Assembly: GCF_000716875.1 (NCBI RefSeq)
Contig: NZ_JNWQ01000030.1
Span: forward strand, 1 to 64,000
Reading direction: 5' to 3'
DNA length: 64,000 nucleotides
Source of the DNA: Streptomyces novaecaesareae
Lineage (GTDB): Bacteria; Actinomycetota; Actinomycetes; Streptomycetales; Streptomycetaceae
Shown here: one piece after another, positions 51,965 to 62,045 of the stretch
Layout: the number at the start of each line of letters is the position of its first letter
Position numbering within the stretch: the first letter of the stretch is position 1
Notes under the pieces: generated by a model
Databases searched by the model: none
What the model was told of the DNA's origin: nothing
What the model saw: only the letters and a program-made list of their open reading frames with translations
Translations under genes and position numbers: made by a program

Positions 51965-53419
51965 TCAGGCCTCCGGGGCAAGCTGGGGGGTTGTGGCTGA
52001 CAGGTGTTGTTCCCGCTCCCCGGCGGGGAGCGAACGGTCGGTACGGTCCGTGGGATCCGTGCGGTCCGTGGTGAGGGTTCGGGGTGCCGCGGCGGGCCCG
52101 GCGGCGTCCGGGCCGTGGTCCGGGCCGCCGGCGGTCTCGGCGAGGTCGTCGTGGAAGTCGTCGGCGAAGTCGTCTGCGAGGTCGTCGTCGTGTTCGTCGG
52201 CCGCGGGCGCCTGACCGGCGGGCAGGCGGATGGTGAAGGTCGACCCCTGGCCCTCGACGCTCCACACCGAGACCGTGCCGCCGTGCGAGGCGGCGACGTG
52301 CTTGACGATGGAGAGGCCGAGGCCGGTGCCGCCGGTGGCCCGGGAGCGGGCCGGGTCGACGCGGTAGAAGCGTTCGAAGACCCGCTCGCGGTCCTTCTCG
52401 GAGATACCGATGCCCTGGTCGGTGACGGAGATCTCGATGAGCTCGCCGTCCGCCTCCCCGAGCGCCGCGGCACTGGAGATCCGCCGGGTGGCGATCGCCA
52501 CCCGGGTGCGGGGCGGGCTGTAGTTGACGGCGTTCTCGACCAGGTTGCCGAGCGCGGCGGCGAGCTGGCCGCGGTTGCCGTGCAGGTAGAGGCCGGCGAT
52601 GCCGCCGGCCGCGATCAGGATCTGCTTGGCGGCCGCCTGCTGGCGGCAGCGGTCGATCGCCTCGGCGATCAGCTCGTCCACCGCGACCGGCTCCGGGTCG
52701 ACCATCAGCCGGTCGTCCTGGACCCGGGAGAGGTCGATGATCTCCTGGACCAGGCTGGCCAGCCTGGTCGCCTCGACCTGCATCCGGCCGGCGAAGCGCT
52801 GCACCGCCTCCGGGTCGTCGGAGGCGTCGGCGACCGCCTCCGAGAGCAGCGACAGGGCGCCGACCGGGGTCTTGAGCTCATGGCTGACGTTGGCCACGAA
52901 GTCCCGGCGGACGGCCTCCACCCGGCGCCGCTCGGTCTGGTCCTCGACCAGCACCAGCACCAGCCGGGAGCCCAGCGGGGCGACCCGGACGGAGACCGCG
53001 AGCGGCTCGACCGCGCGGGCGGCGCCCGGCCGGGGCACCTCCAGCTCGACCTGGCGGATCTCGCCGTCCCGGCGGGTGGCACGGGCCAGCGCGAGCATCG
53101 GATCCACGGCGACCGCGCCGCCGCGCACCAGGCCCATCGCGTACGCCGCCGAGCTGGCCTTGACCACCTCGTCGCCCTCGCCCAGCACGATCGCGCAGGA
53201 GCGGAGCACGGAGAGCACGGTGTCGACCCCCGGCGGCAGCGGGGGTTCGGGGGTGCCGGTGCCCAGTGTCTGGTGCCGGCCCTGGTTCTTGCCGCCGGTT
53301 CCGCTGTGCCTGCCCCGGGCCTGCTCGCGCTCGCTCCAGCGGAAGGCGATGGAGGCGGTGAGGCCGACGCCGAGCCCGGCAATGGCGCAGGCAGCGGCGG
53401 CGGCCACGTTCACGTCCAT
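51965..53419 (-). CDS. phoR: PhoR/SenX3-type sensor histidine kinase
   Basis: This 484 aa kinase has one N-terminal TM helix, a PAS-like region (about 60-160), H-box FVANVSHELKTPVGAL, N-box NLVENAVNYSP, and G-boxes DQGIGISEKD and GTGLGLSIVKH. An acidic C-terminal tail rich in Asp is unusual. It phosphorylates PhoP under phosphate limitation. ATG 53419 is preferred over a longer start at 53449. Confidence 0.92.
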   Translation of the reverse strand: MDVNVAAAAACAIAGLGVGLTASIAFRWSEREQARGRHSGTGGKNQGRHQTLGTGTPEPPLPPGVDTVLSVLRSCAIVLGEGDEVVKASSAAYAMGLVRGGAVAVDPMLALARATRRDGEIRQVELEVPRPGAARAVEPLAVSVRVAPLGSRLVLVLVEDQTERRRVEAVRRDFVANVSHELKTPVGALSLLSEAVADASDDPEAVQRFAGRMQVEATRLASLVQEIIDLSRVQDDRLMVDPEPVAVDELIAEAIDRCRQQAAAKQILIAAGGIAGLYLHGNRGQLAAALGNLVENAVNYSPPRTRVAIATRRISSAAALGEADGELIEISVTDQGIGISEKDRERVFERFYRVDPARSRATGGTGLGLSIVKHVAASHGGTVSVWSVEGQGSTFTIRLPAGQAPAADEHDDDLADDFADDFHDDLAETAGGPDHGPDAAGPAAAPRTLTTDRTDPTDRTDRSLPAGEREQHLSATTPQLAPEA

Positions 53420-53492
53420 GTGGCCAGCGTAAGCGCACGGCCAGGCCACTCCCCAAGGGCTGGATCAAGGCATCCACCGCGCGTTGCCGAGA

Positions 53493-53525
53493 ATTCACCT
53501 CCACGTAGCTGTCGATTCACCGCAC
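53493..53525. promoter_or_regulatory. PHO box between phoR and phoU
   Basis: Three 11-bp units, ATTCACCTCCA, CGTAGCTGTCG and ATTCACCGCAC, form the direct-repeat PHO-box layout bound by PhoP (consensus unit begins GTTCACC). It lies 74 bp from the phoR start and 200 bp from the phoU start, so PhoP probably autoregulates both. Confidence 0.6.
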
Positions 53526-53725
53526 CGGCCGAACGTCGTCGCCCGAGCGGCGGAAAGTTGGCCGGGCAGCCCGTGTGGGAGAGATCGGTGTGCCGAAGAG
53601 CGGCCACCGGCTCGGGTGTGCGCGTACGATGCGCGCCACCAGCAGCGGCCACTCGAACGCCGGAAAGACGGTCGGACGGGATGACCGGTCGGCACCGCCA
53701 CCGACACAGCTTCTGAGGAGAGAAC

Positions 53726-54424
53726 ATGCGCGACGCGTACCACGAGGAACTCGATGCGATCGGCGACAGCCTGGTCGAGATGGCCCGGCTGGTCGGCTCT
53801 GCCCTCGGCCGCGCCACCACCGCCCTCCTCGACGCGGACCTGGCGCTGGCGGAAAGCGTGATCTCCGCCGACGAGCGGATCAACGACCTGCACCACGAGC
53901 TGGAGAACCGGGCGATCGACCTGCTGGCCCGCCAGCAGCCGGTCGCCACCGACCTGCGCATCGTGGTCACCTCGCTGCGGATGAGCGCCGACCTGGAGCG
54001 CTGCGGCGACCTCGCCCGGCATGTCGCCAAGGTCGCGCGGATGCGCTACCCCGAGACGGCGGTGCCGCGCGACCTGCACTCCACCGTCCTGGAGATGGGC
54101 CAGCTCGCCCAGCGCCTGGTGGCCAAGGCCGGACTGGTGATCGCCACCAAGGACGTCGACAAGGCCCTGGAGATGGAGCAGGACGACGACGCCATCGACT
54201 CCCTGCACCGCGAGCTGCTGTCGCACCTGATCGACGAGCGCTGGCACCACGGCATCGAGACCGCCGTCGACATCACCCTGGTCGGCCGCTACTACGAGCG
54301 CTTCGCGGACCACGCGGTGTCGGTCGCCAAGCGCGTGGTGTACCTGGTGACGGGCGAGCACGTGGCCGAGTTCGTGGCCGCCACCGAGGCCGCCGCGGCC
54401 GTGGAGGCCGGCGCGGCGGAGTGA
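53726..54424 (+). CDS. phoU: PhoU phosphate-signalling protein
   Basis: This 232 aa all-helical protein has two PhoU repeats with the metal-binding motifs DLERCGDLARH and GRYYERFADHA. GAGGAG precedes the ATG. PhoU links phosphate transport to PhoR activity. The last 20 residues are Ala/Glu-rich. It is divergent from phoR-phoP. Confidence 0.93.
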   Translation: MRDAYHEELDAIGDSLVEMARLVGSALGRATTALLDADLALAESVISADERINDLHHELENRAIDLLARQQPVATDLRIVVTSLRMSADLERCGDLARHVAKVARMRYPETAVPRDLHSTVLEMGQLAQRLVAKAGLVIATKDVDKALEMEQDDDAIDSLHRELLSHLIDERWHHGIETAVDITLVGRYYERFADHAVSVAKRVVYLVTGEHVAEFVAATEAAAAVEAGAAE

Positions 54425-54601
54425 GCTCCGCTCCAACGACCGCTCACCCCGAGGGGTGAGTAAACCTGTGGCGAGGGTGGTGCGGACGCACGGTTCTCCG
54501 TACGTCCCACCACTGCGCGCCCGTTGACGCTCCCTCCGTTCGGGGATTCACTCGAAGTATCGGGCGCCGGAGTGTGCCCGCTTCACGGAGGGAACCGCTC
54601 G

Positions 54602-54781
54602 ATGAAGGCCAACCCGACCCGCCCGGCCCCGGCCCGCGAGACCGTCGAGCCGATCGCCCCGAAGCTGCTTCCCGTCCTCGCCGCCGGCTGCGGCTGCGGC
54701 CCGGGCTGCGGCTGCGGCTGCCAGTCCGGCGCGCCCTGCCAGTGCGGCGGCGCGGACGGCGGCTGCTGCGGCGGCCACTGA
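54602..54781 (+). CDS. Small Cys-rich, metallothionein-like peptide (59 aa)
   Basis: ATG 54602 follows GGAGGGA. The N-terminal half is Pro/Ala-rich (PIAPKLLPVLA) and the C-terminal half has nine Cys plus a final His in Cys-Gly patterns (CGCGPGCGCGC, CQCGG, CCGGH). Such a density suggests binding of soft metals. It is not a recognised family. It lies alone between phoU and the LPMO gene with its own likely promoter. Confidence 0.6.
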   Translation: MKANPTRPAPARETVEPIAPKLLPVLAAGCGCGPGCGCGCQSGAPCQCGGADGGCCGGH

Positions 54782-54867
54782 GCCGTACCGGATCCGAGGC
54801 CCCCGGGTGCACGACCGCCGTAGCGGACGGCCGTCCACCCGGAGCCCCCGGGGGCCCGTTCCCGGCG

Positions 54868-55458
54868 TCAGAACCTGACGTCGGTGCAGGAGTAGAAGGC
54901 GTTCCCGGTGTCGGCGATCACCCAGACCGCGACGATCACCTGATGGCCGGTGCGCCCGGTCGGGATGGTCGCGGTGTGGCTGAGCGTGCTCGGCACCTGC
55001 TTCCCGCCGTACGGCACGGTCAGGAAGGGTGTCAGTTCCAGGTCGGCGCGGGTGACCGGCCGGCTCGCGTCGTAGCCGGGCTTGGTCAGGTAGTACGTGA
55101 AGTTCGTGGTCGCGTGCCGGGCGGTGAACGTCCAGGTGAAGGTGAACGGTCGGCCCGCCGTCACCGGTGTGGTCGGCCAGGCGCCGCCGTGCGGGTCGTC
55201 CAGTTCGGCGAAGCGGTCGTTGCCGCCGGCGCAGATGGTGCCGTCGGACGGGCCGGCGGCCGGGAAGCCCTTCGGGCCCTCGACGCTCTGCGGCTCCCAC
55301 TGGATCTCGCCGCAGTCCCAGGCGACCGCGTCCGCGGCGCAGAGCGCGGCCCGGCTGGGCGGGGTCGAGATGTACCCGTGCGACGACGCCGGGAAGGCGA
55401 GTGTGAGCGGGACCGCCAGCGCGGCGACGGCCGCCCCGACGATGTGACGTGTGCGCAT
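54868..55458 (-). CDS. Lytic polysaccharide monooxygenase (AA10)
   Basis: This 196 aa copper enzyme cuts crystalline chitin or cellulose oxidatively. After a 26-residue signal peptide (cleavage SS|HGYI) the mature chain starts with His, the first copper ligand; a second His is in FTARHATTNF. WDCGEIQWEPQSVE and CAGGNDRFAELD are typical of the chitin-type group. There is no carbohydrate-binding module. ATG 55458 follows GGAGGAG. A DasR-like site lies upstream. Confidence 0.92.
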   Translation of the reverse strand: MRTRHIVGAAVAALAVPLTLAFPASSHGYISTPPSRAALCAADAVAWDCGEIQWEPQSVEGPKGFPAAGPSDGTICAGGNDRFAELDDPHGGAWPTTPVTAGRPFTFTWTFTARHATTNFTYYLTKPGYDASRPVTRADLELTPFLTVPYGGKQVPSTLSHTATIPTGRTGHQVIVAVWVIADTGNAFYSCTDVRF

Positions 55459-55600
55459 GGTGCTCCTCCGTGGGGGTGGATGGAGAGTGCGCCGGGGCGC
55501 AGACGCGCGCGCGTGGGGGTGCGGCGGCCCGAACGGGGGATTCCTGGCATGCCTGCGCCAGTCCGGTGCCCTCACGGTAGGAGCCGCCCCACCGCCCGTC

Positions 55601-55616
55601 AATGGTCTGAACCACT
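55601..55616. promoter_or_regulatory. DasR-like site (dre) upstream of the LPMO gene
   Basis: AATGGTCTGAACCACT, read on the other strand as AGTGGTTCAGACCATT, differs at one base from the msiK site and matches the DasR consensus at 13 of 16 positions. It lies about 145 bp before the LPMO start. Confidence 0.65.
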
Positions 55617-55674
55617 TCCGCCTCCGCCCAACTCGCCCACGGCAAAGGCCTGTTGAGCGAAGCCGAACGAAGAA

Positions 55675-55707
55675 GGCCCCGCCCCCGGCGAACCGGGAGG
55701 CGGGGCC
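55675..55707 (-). terminator. Terminator after gpmA
   Basis: GGCCCCGCCCCC pairs with GGGAGGCGGGGCC (one bulge) around GGCGAACC; on the minus strand it is followed by TTCTT. It lies 16 bp beyond the gpmA stop. Confidence 0.8.
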
Positions 55708-55722
55708 CACTGAGCTTCGGGC

Positions 55723-56481
55723 TTACTTCTTGCCCTGGTTCTTGACCGCCTCGATGGCCGCGGCGGCGGCGTCCGGGTCGAGGTAGCGGCCGCCCTTGGT
55801 GACGGGCTTGAAGTCGGCGTCGAGCTCGTACACCAGCGGGATGCCGGTCGGGATGTTCAGGCCGGCGATGGCCTCGTCGGAGATGCCGTCGAGGTGCTTG
55901 ACCAGCGCGCGCAGGCTGTTGCCGTGGGCGGTGACCAGGACGGTCCTGCCGGCGGCGAGGTCCGGGACGATGGCGTCGTACCAGTACGGGAGCATCCGGT
56001 CGACGACGTCCTTCAGGCACTCGGTGCGCGGACGCAGCTCGCTCGGGATGTCGGCGTAGCGCGGGTCCGCGGCCTGCGAGTACTCGGCGTCGTCGGCCAG
56101 CACCGGCGGCGGGGTGTCGTACGAGCGGCGCCACAGCTGGAACTGCTCCTCGCCGAACTCGGCCAGGGTCTGGGCCTTGTCCTTGCCCTGCAGCGCGCCG
56201 TAGTGCCGCTCGTTCAGGCGCCAGCTGCGGCTGACCGGGATCCAGTGGCGATCGGCCTTGTCCAGGGCGATCTGCGAGGTGCGGATGGCGCGACGCAGCA
56301 GCGAGGTGTGCAGGACGTCGGGGAGCAGGCCCTCGGCGGCCAGGAGCTCGCCACCGCGGGCGGCCTCCTTCTCGCCCTTCTCGTTGAGGTCGACGTCGAC
56401 CCAACCGGTGAACAGGTTCTTCTGGTTCCACTCGCTCTCGCCGTGGCGGAGCAGGATGAGTCGGTACGTCGTGTCAGCCAT
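55723..56481 (-). CDS. gpmA: 2,3-bisphosphoglycerate-dependent phosphoglycerate mutase
   Basis: This 252 aa glycolytic enzyme has the phospho-His motif [29 protein letters not shown] and [11 protein letters not shown]. It interconverts 3- and 2-phosphoglycerate through a phosphohistidine. ATG 56481 gives the family's usual length. It stands alone with its own terminator. Confidence 0.96.
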   Translation of the reverse strand: MADTTYRLILLRHGESEWNQKNLFTGWVDVDLNEKGEKEAARGGELLAAEGLLPDVLHTSLLRRAIRTSQIALDKADRHWIPVSRSWRLNERHYGALQGKDKAQTLAEFGEEQFQLWRRSYDTPPPVLADDAEYSQAADPRYADIPSELRPRTECLKDVVDRMLPYWYDAIVPDLAAGRTVLVTAHGNSLRALVKHLDGISDEAIAGLNIPTGIPLVYELDADFKPVTKGGRYLDPDAAAAAIEAVKNQGKK

Positions 56482-56631
56482 GGCCCCCAGCTTAGTGGAG
56501 GGCCCGAAAACCCCTGGTGGGGACCATCGACCCATGGGTAATGTGTGCGCCGCGCACCTGCCACTTACGCGCGTCGGCTGACCGGGCCTGCCCGCGCCGC
56601 TCAGCGGACGCCTGCCCTCGGGAGCCCCCAC

Positions 56632-57915
56632 ATGCTCGTCACCCCCCGGTTCCGAAGAATGCTCCAGGAGACGGCGGGCGGGCTGCCACGTCAGTTCTGG
56701 TGGCTCTGGGTCTCGACGCTGGTCAACCGGCTCGGCGCCTTCGTGGTCACCTTCCTGGCGCTCTACCTCACCAGCAGCCGGGGGTACTCGGCTTCCTACG
56801 CGGGCCTGGTCGCCTCCCTGTTCGGCCTCGGTTCGGCGGTGTCCTCGATCGTCGCCGGGGTGCTGACCGACCGGATCGGGCGGCGCCCGACCCTACTCGC
56901 CGCGCAGCTCGGCACCGCGCTGTTCACCGCCGTGCTCGGCTTCACGGACGGCCGGGTGGCGATCGCGGTGGTGGCCTTCCTGGTGGGCTTCTGCAACAAC
57001 GCCACCCGGCCGGCCATCTCGGCGATCATCGCGGACATCGTCCCGGCCGCCGACCGGGTCCGCGCCTACTCGCTGAACTTCTGGGCGATCAACCTGGGCT
57101 TCGGCCTCTCCTCGGCGGTCGCCGGCCTGATCGCCACCCACGGGTACCTCACGCTCTTCCTGCTGGACGCGCTCTCCACGGTGCTCTGCGCCGTGGTGAT
57201 CTTCGTCAGGATCCCGGAGACGAAGCCCGACGCCCCGGCGGAGAAGGCCGACGAACCGACCATCGGCCTCGGCACGGTGTTCCGCGACAGCCGCTTCATG
57301 GCCGTGGTCGGGCTCACCCTGCTGCTCGCCCTGGTGCTCCAGCAGGGAGCCACCACCCTCGCCGTGGACATGGGCCGCCAGGGGGTCACATCCTCCGAGT
57401 ACGGCCTGGTCATCGGCCTGAACGGGCTGCTGATCGTACTGCTGCAGATCCCGCTCACCCGGTGGGTCGAGACCCGCAGCCGGTCGGCCATGCTGGCGGC
57501 GGCCTCGCTGTTCATCGGCTGGGGTTTCGGGATGACGGCCCTCGCCGGGTCGTCCGCGTGGCTCTACGCCCTCACCGTGGCGGTCTGGACGGTCGGGGAG
57601 ATCTTCTACACGCCGACCCTCATGGGCCTGATCGCCGAACTGTCGCCGACGCATGCGCGCGGGCGATACCAGGGCGTCTACGGGCTCTCCTGGGCGCTCG
57701 CCTCGTTCCTCGGCCCGGCCGCGGGCGGCGTGCTGCTGGAGCGGGCGGGCGGCGGGGTGCTGTGGGGCGCGTGCGCCGTCTGCGGGACGGTCGCCGCGGC
57801 CGGGTACACCCTGCTCGGGAAGCGGACCGGTGCCGCGGCGGACACCGCGCCCGTGGTGGCCGCCGGGGTGGCCGCGCCCGCGGCGGAGGCCGAGAAGGCT
57901 CCGGCGGGCGCCTGA
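56632..57915 (+). CDS. MFS transporter
   Basis: This 427 aa protein has 12 predicted TM helices, the loop-2 motif [14 protein letters not shown] and a motif after TM4/5 ([19 protein letters not shown]) of the DHA1/YajR-like group. The C-terminus is an Ala-rich tail. It is an exporter of unknown substrate, divergent from gpmA. ATG 56632 follows GGGAG at a distance of about 8 nt. Confidence 0.85.
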   Translation: MLVTPRFRRMLQETAGGLPRQFWWLWVSTLVNRLGAFVVTFLALYLTSSRGYSASYAGLVASLFGLGSAVSSIVAGVLTDRIGRRPTLLAAQLGTALFTAVLGFTDGRVAIAVVAFLVGFCNNATRPAISAIIADIVPAADRVRAYSLNFWAINLGFGLSSAVAGLIATHGYLTLFLLDALSTVLCAVVIFVRIPETKPDAPAEKADEPTIGLGTVFRDSRFMAVVGLTLLLALVLQQGATTLAVDMGRQGVTSSEYGLVIGLNGLLIVLLQIPLTRWVETRSRSAMLAAASLFIGWGFGMTALAGSSAWLYALTVAVWTVGEIFYTPTLMGLIAELSPTHARGRYQGVYGLSWALASFLGPAAGGVLLERAGGGVLWGACAVCGTVAAAGYTLLGKRTGAAADTAPVVAAGVAAPAAEAEKAPAGA

Positions 57916-57925
57916 GCCGGGCCGG

Positions 57926-58492
57926 TCAGCCGGCGGCCGGGGAACCGTCGGCGGCCGGGGAGCCCTCGGCGGCCGGGGAGCCCCCGGTGGTCGGAGCGGC
58001 CAGGTGGGCGAAGGCGGCCAGGTTGCGGGTGGACTCCCCGCGCTTGGTGCGCCACTCCCACTCGCGCCGGATCGCCGAGGCGAAGCCCAGCTCCAGCAGG
58101 GTGTTGAACGGCTCGTCGGCGTTCTCCAGCACCGTCCCGAGCAGCCGGTCCACGACCTCCGGGGTGAGCGCCTCCAGCGGCAGCCGGCCGGCCAGGTAGA
58201 CGTCGCCGAGCGCGTCGATCGCGTACGCGACGCCGTACAGCCGGGTGTTGCGCTCCAGCAGCCAGCGGTAGACGGCCTCGTGGTTCTCGTCCGGGCGGCG
58301 GATCACGAAGGCGTTCACCGACAGGGTGTGGTCGCCGGCCCGCAGGGCGCAGGTGGTGCTCAGCTTCCGGGTGCCCGGGAGGGTCGCCACCAGCGTGTAC
58401 GGGTCGGTGGCGGCCGGCTCCCAGCCCACGCCGGCGTCGTCCAGGGCGGTGCGCAGGAGGGTCAGGGCCTCGTCCTTGGTGCGGATTGCCAT
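57926..58492 (-). CDS. YbjN-domain protein
   Basis: This 188 aa protein has a YbjN or type III secretion-chaperone-like fold (LVATLPGTRKLSTTCALRAGD and ERNTRLYGVAYAIDALGDVYLAGRLP shown as YGVAYAIDALGDVYLAG). The C-terminus is a threefold GSPAAE/D repeat from an 18-bp DNA repeat. It lies just downstream of mshA on the same strand, as in many Streptomyces genomes. Function unknown. Confidence 0.83.
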   Translation of the reverse strand: MAIRTKDEALTLLRTALDDAGVGWEPAATDPYTLVATLPGTRKLSTTCALRAGDHTLSVNAFVIRRPDENHEAVYRWLLERNTRLYGVAYAIDALGDVYLAGRLPLEALTPEVVDRLLGTVLENADEPFNTLLELGFASAIRREWEWRTKRGESTRNLAAFAHLAAPTTGGSPAAEGSPAADGSPAAG

Positions 58493-58590
58493 GGGGGTGA
58501 CGTTACTCGGCGGTACCGGTGGGCGCAGCCGCCCCGGCCCCGGTTTCAACGGCGCCGACTTCAATGGCCCCGGCGTCAACGGCCCCGGCG

Positions 58591-59958
58591 TCAACGCCGC
58601 CGGGCGACGGCCAGCCGGCCGGACGGGCGGGCCAGGCTGCCGGCGTACACCTCGGCGGTGGTCGCGGCGGCGCTGTCCCAGCCGAAACCGGCCGCGTGCC
58701 GGGACGCCGCCGCACCGCGCCGGGCCACCAGCTCCGGGTCGGTCACGTACGGCTCCAGCGCGTGCGACCACTCCAGCGGGTCGTGGCCGCGCACCAGGGT
58801 GCCGGTCTCGCCGTCCCGCACCGCGACTGGCAGGCCGCCGACCGAGGCCGCCACCACCGGGGTGCCACAGGCCTGCGCCTCCAGCGCGACCAGGCCGAAG
58901 GACTCGCTGTACGAGGGCATCACCAGGGCCGTCGCCGCGCGGTACCACTCCGCGAGCCGCTCCTGGCCGACCGGCGGATGGAAGCGCACCACGTCGCAGA
59001 TGCCGAGCTGGGCGGCGAGCTTGTGCAGGCTCTCCGGCCGGGCCAGCCCGGTGCCGGACGGCCCGCCGACCACCGGCACCACCAGGCGCTCGCGCAGCTC
59101 GGGGCGGCGGGCCAGCAGCGCGGCGACCGCCCGCAGCAGTACGTCCGGGGCCTTGAGCGGCTGGATCCGGCCCGCGAAGAGCAGCACGGCCGCATCCTGC
59201 GGCAGGCCCAGCCGGGCCCGGGCGGCGGACGGCGCCTGCGGGCCGCCGGGGCGGAAGACGTCCAGGTTGACCCCGGGGTGGACGACGGCCAGCTGGTCCG
59301 GCCGGGCCGCGTAGTGCAGCGCCAGCTCGGCGGCCTCCTCGGTGGTGTTGGCGATCAGCCGGTCGGCCGCCTCCACCACCTGCGTCTCACCGATCACCCG
59401 GGCCGCGGGCTCGGGCGTGTCGCCCTCGGCCAGCGCGGCGTTCTTGACCTTCGCCATGGTGTGCATGGTGTGCACCAGCGGCACCCCCCAGCGCTGCGCG
59501 GCCAGCCAGCCGACCTGCCCGGAGAGCCAGTAGTGCGAGTGCACCAGGTCGTAGTGGCCGGGGCGGTGGCCCGCCTCCGTGCGCAGCACCCCGTGGGTGA
59601 AGGCGCACAGCTGGGCCGGCAGGTCCTCCTTGACCAGGCCCTCGTACGGCCCGGCGGTGACGTGGCGGACCAGCACGCCCGGGGCCAGCTCGACGGTCGG
59701 CGCGTCGTCCGAGCAGATCGCCCGGGTGAACACCTCGACCTCGATGTTGAGGTCGGCCAGGCGCTTGGCCAGCTCGACGATGTAGACGTTCATCCCGCCG
59801 GCATCCCCGGTGCCGGGCTGGTGCAGCGGCGAGGTGTGCACGCTCAGCATGGCTATCCGGCGCGGACGGCGGCGGCCCGGGACGAGCGACTGGAGCCGGC
59901 CGCGCGCGGGCACGGCCGACTGGGCACGGCGTACCGAACGGACGGGATGCTGGATCAC
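58591..59958 (-). CDS. mshA: D-inositol-3-phosphate glycosyltransferase MshA
   Basis: This 455 aa GT4 enzyme makes the first committed step of mycothiol synthesis from UDP-GlcNAc and inositol 3-phosphate. Visible motifs are [42 protein letters not shown] and [19 protein letters not shown] basic N-terminal tail precedes the fold. GTG 59958 is chosen because GAGGAGG lies about 10 nt upstream. Mycothiol is the actinobacterial replacement for glutathione. Confidence 0.93.
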   Translation of the reverse strand: MIQHPVRSVRRAQSAVPARGRLQSLVPGRRRPRRIAMLSVHTSPLHQPGTGDAGGMNVYIVELAKRLADLNIEVEVFTRAICSDDAPTVELAPGVLVRHVTAGPYEGLVKEDLPAQLCAFTHGVLRTEAGHRPGHYDLVHSHYWLSGQVGWLAAQRWGVPLVHTMHTMAKVKNAALAEGDTPEPAARVIGETQVVEAADRLIANTTEEAAELALHYAARPDQLAVVHPGVNLDVFRPGGPQAPSAARARLGLPQDAAVLLFAGRIQPLKAPDVLLRAVAALLARRPELRERLVVPVVGGPSGTGLARPESLHKLAAQLGICDVVRFHPPVGQERLAEWYRAATALVMPSYSESFGLVALEAQACGTPVVAASVGGLPVAVRDGETGTLVRGHDPLEWSHALEPYVTDPELVARRGAAASRHAAGFGWDSAAATTAEVYAGSLARPSGRLAVARRR

Positions 59959-60170
59959 CTGGCTGAAGCCTCCTCTGTGCGGCCCGTCCGGGCGGCCGCG
60001 CCGGGCCGCCCGATGTCCGGTGTGCGCTGCCCCGTCCGGGCACACATCACCATCAGAATGCCAACCACGCGGGCGCCGCCCCGCATTCCCGGTCCGCCCC
60101 ACGAGCCGGGCGCGCCGGCATCACCCCTGGTCAGCGCGGTGCCACCGGAGGCCCGACTACCCTTCTGGGC

Positions 60171-61004
60171 ATGGCTGCCTCCTTCGACCCCACCACCGCC
60201 GCGCCCGCCCGCGGGCGGACCGGACGCCCGGTGGGGACCGTCACCCGGGGCACCACCAACACCAACCGGCTGCGCCGGATGGACCGCTGGATCGCCCACA
60301 CGCTGGGCCGCGCGCTGCGCGCCGCCGCGCGCCCGCCGGTCGCGGTGGACCTCGGCTACGGCGCCGCCCCCTGGACGGCCGTCGAACTGGCCGGGCGGCT
60401 GCGCGCGGTGCGGCCGGACGTGCGGGTGGTCGGGATCGAGATCGAGCCGGAGCGGGTCGCGGCCGCGCTGCCGTACGCCGAGCCGCCGCTGCTCACCTTC
60501 CGGCGCGGCGGCTTCGAGGTGCCGCTGGACGGCGGTGCGCCGGCCCAGCTGATCCGGGCGGCCAACGTGCTGCGGCAGTACGACGAGTCGGCGGTGGCCG
60601 GGGTCTGGGAGCGGCTGTGCGCCCGGCTCGCCCCGGACGGGCTGCTGGTCGAGGGCACCTGCGACGAGGTCGGGCGGCGGCACGTGTGGGTCGCGCTCGG
60701 CCCGGAGGGGCCCCGGACGGTGACCTTCGCGGCCCGGCTGGGCGGCCTCGGCCAGCCCTCCGACCTGGCCGAACGGCTGCCGAAGGCGCTGATCCACCAC
60801 AACGTGCCGGGCCGGCCGGTGCACGCCTTCCTGACCGACTTCGACCGGGCCTGGGCGGCGGCCGCGCCGTACGGGGCGTTCGGGGCGCGGCAGCGCTGGG
60901 TGGCCTCCTGCACGGCGCTGGCGGGCAGCTGGCCGCTGGTGGACGCCCGCGGGCGGTGGCGGCAGGGCGAGGTGACGCTGCCCTGGTCGGCGCTCGCCCC
61001 GTAG
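60171..61004 (+). CDS. Class I SAM-dependent methyltransferase
   Basis: This 277 aa protein has a Rossmann-like SAM site (VAVDLGYGAAPWTAVELA, VVGIEIEPERVAAA) and the following RAANVLRQYDE. A short basic N-terminal extension (TTNTNRLRRMDRW) precedes the fold. Substrate is unknown. It is divergent from mshA. Confidence 0.78.
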   Translation: MAASFDPTTAAPARGRTGRPVGTVTRGTTNTNRLRRMDRWIAHTLGRALRAAARPPVAVDLGYGAAPWTAVELAGRLRAVRPDVRVVGIEIEPERVAAALPYAEPPLLTFRRGGFEVPLDGGAPAQLIRAANVLRQYDESAVAGVWERLCARLAPDGLLVEGTCDEVGRRHVWVALGPEGPRTVTFAARLGGLGQPSDLAERLPKALIHHNVPGRPVHAFLTDFDRAWAAAAPYGAFGARQRWVASCTALAGSWPLVDARGRWRQGEVTLPWSALAP

Positions 61005-61245
61005 CCGCCTTACGGGAGTGGGCGAGCCGCCGTACCGGGGTGCGCGAGCCGCCGTACCGGGGGGGTGCGCGCGGGAGCTGGTGAGCGATCCGACGCATTC
61101 ACTCGAACGAGTTATCGAATATCTCTGGCGTGTTGACGCCTCGCCGCGTCACGATGGACCCGGCCGAGCGGCGGCACCACACGCCGCCCGGCAGGCACCG
61201 TGCCCCGCCCAGCCGTCCGCCGTCCCGCCGCCATTCGTCCCGCCG

Positions 61246-61812
61246 TCAGTCGTCCCGACCGAGCAGCTCCCGCCGAGCCTGTTCGAACACGAGGTACATC
61301 TCCGACCCGAACAGCACGAACCGCACCTCCGCCAGCTCCGCGCCCGCCTCCGCGTCACCGCCGTCCAGCACCTGCGCGACGGTGGCCAGCGCGATCCGGG
61401 CCGCGTCCGCCGGCGGCCAGCCGTAGATCCCGGCCGACACGGCCGGGAAGGCCACCGTGCGCGCGCCCAGCTCAGCGGCGGTGCGCAGCGACTCGCGATA
61501 GCAGGAGGCCAGCAGCTCCGCCCGCTCCTCGTACTCCTCCGCCCGGTACACCGGCCCGACGGTGTGCACCACCCACCGGGCCGGCAGCAGTCCGGCCGTC
61601 GTCGCCACCGCGCGCCCGGTGGGCAGCCCCCCGCCCCAGTGCGAGGCGCGCAACCGGCGGCACTCCGCCAGGATCTGCGGCCCGCCCCTGCGGTGGATCG
61701 CACCGTCCACCCCTCCACCGCCCAGGAGGGACGAGTTGGCGGCGTTCACCACCGCGTCCACCTGCTGTTCCGTGATGTCACCCTCGACCAGGGTGATCCG
61801 TGTCACCACCAC
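61246..61812 (-). CDS. Macro-domain protein, O-acetyl-ADP-ribose deacetylase type
   Basis: This 188 aa protein is a single macro domain: ITLVEGDITEQQVDAVVNAANSSLLGGGGVDGAIHR shows the ADP-ribose-binding VNAANS and GGGGVDGAIH loop, and AFPAVSAGIYGWP the phosphate loop. It should hydrolyse ADP-ribose esters or ADP-ribosylated targets. Three GTG codons near 61806-61812 could be the start. Confidence 0.92.
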   Translation of the reverse strand: MVVTRITLVEGDITEQQVDAVVNAANSSLLGGGGVDGAIHRRGGPQILAECRRLRASHWGGGLPTGRAVATTAGLLPARWVVHTVGPVYRAEEYEERAELLASCYRESLRTAAELGARTVAFPAVSAGIYGWPPADAARIALATVAQVLDGGDAEAGAELAEVRFVLFGSEMYLVFEQARRELLGRDD

Positions 61813-62045
61813 CGTCCCCCTTCTCCGCCCCGCGCGGCAGCCGCCGGGGCGGGCATCCGAGCCGTCGTCCGAGTCCTATCACCACACCGCCACCGGCGTG
61901 GCAATAACCACAACGGCGCCGGTCGGCCAAAGAAATCCCCGGAGATCACGTTATGGTCGCGAGAAGTTCCCCGACGCACGGTGCCAGGAGGGCACTGCGG
62001 ACGGACGTCGACCGTTACGCAGTCGGGGAAAGGGAGGAACCACCG

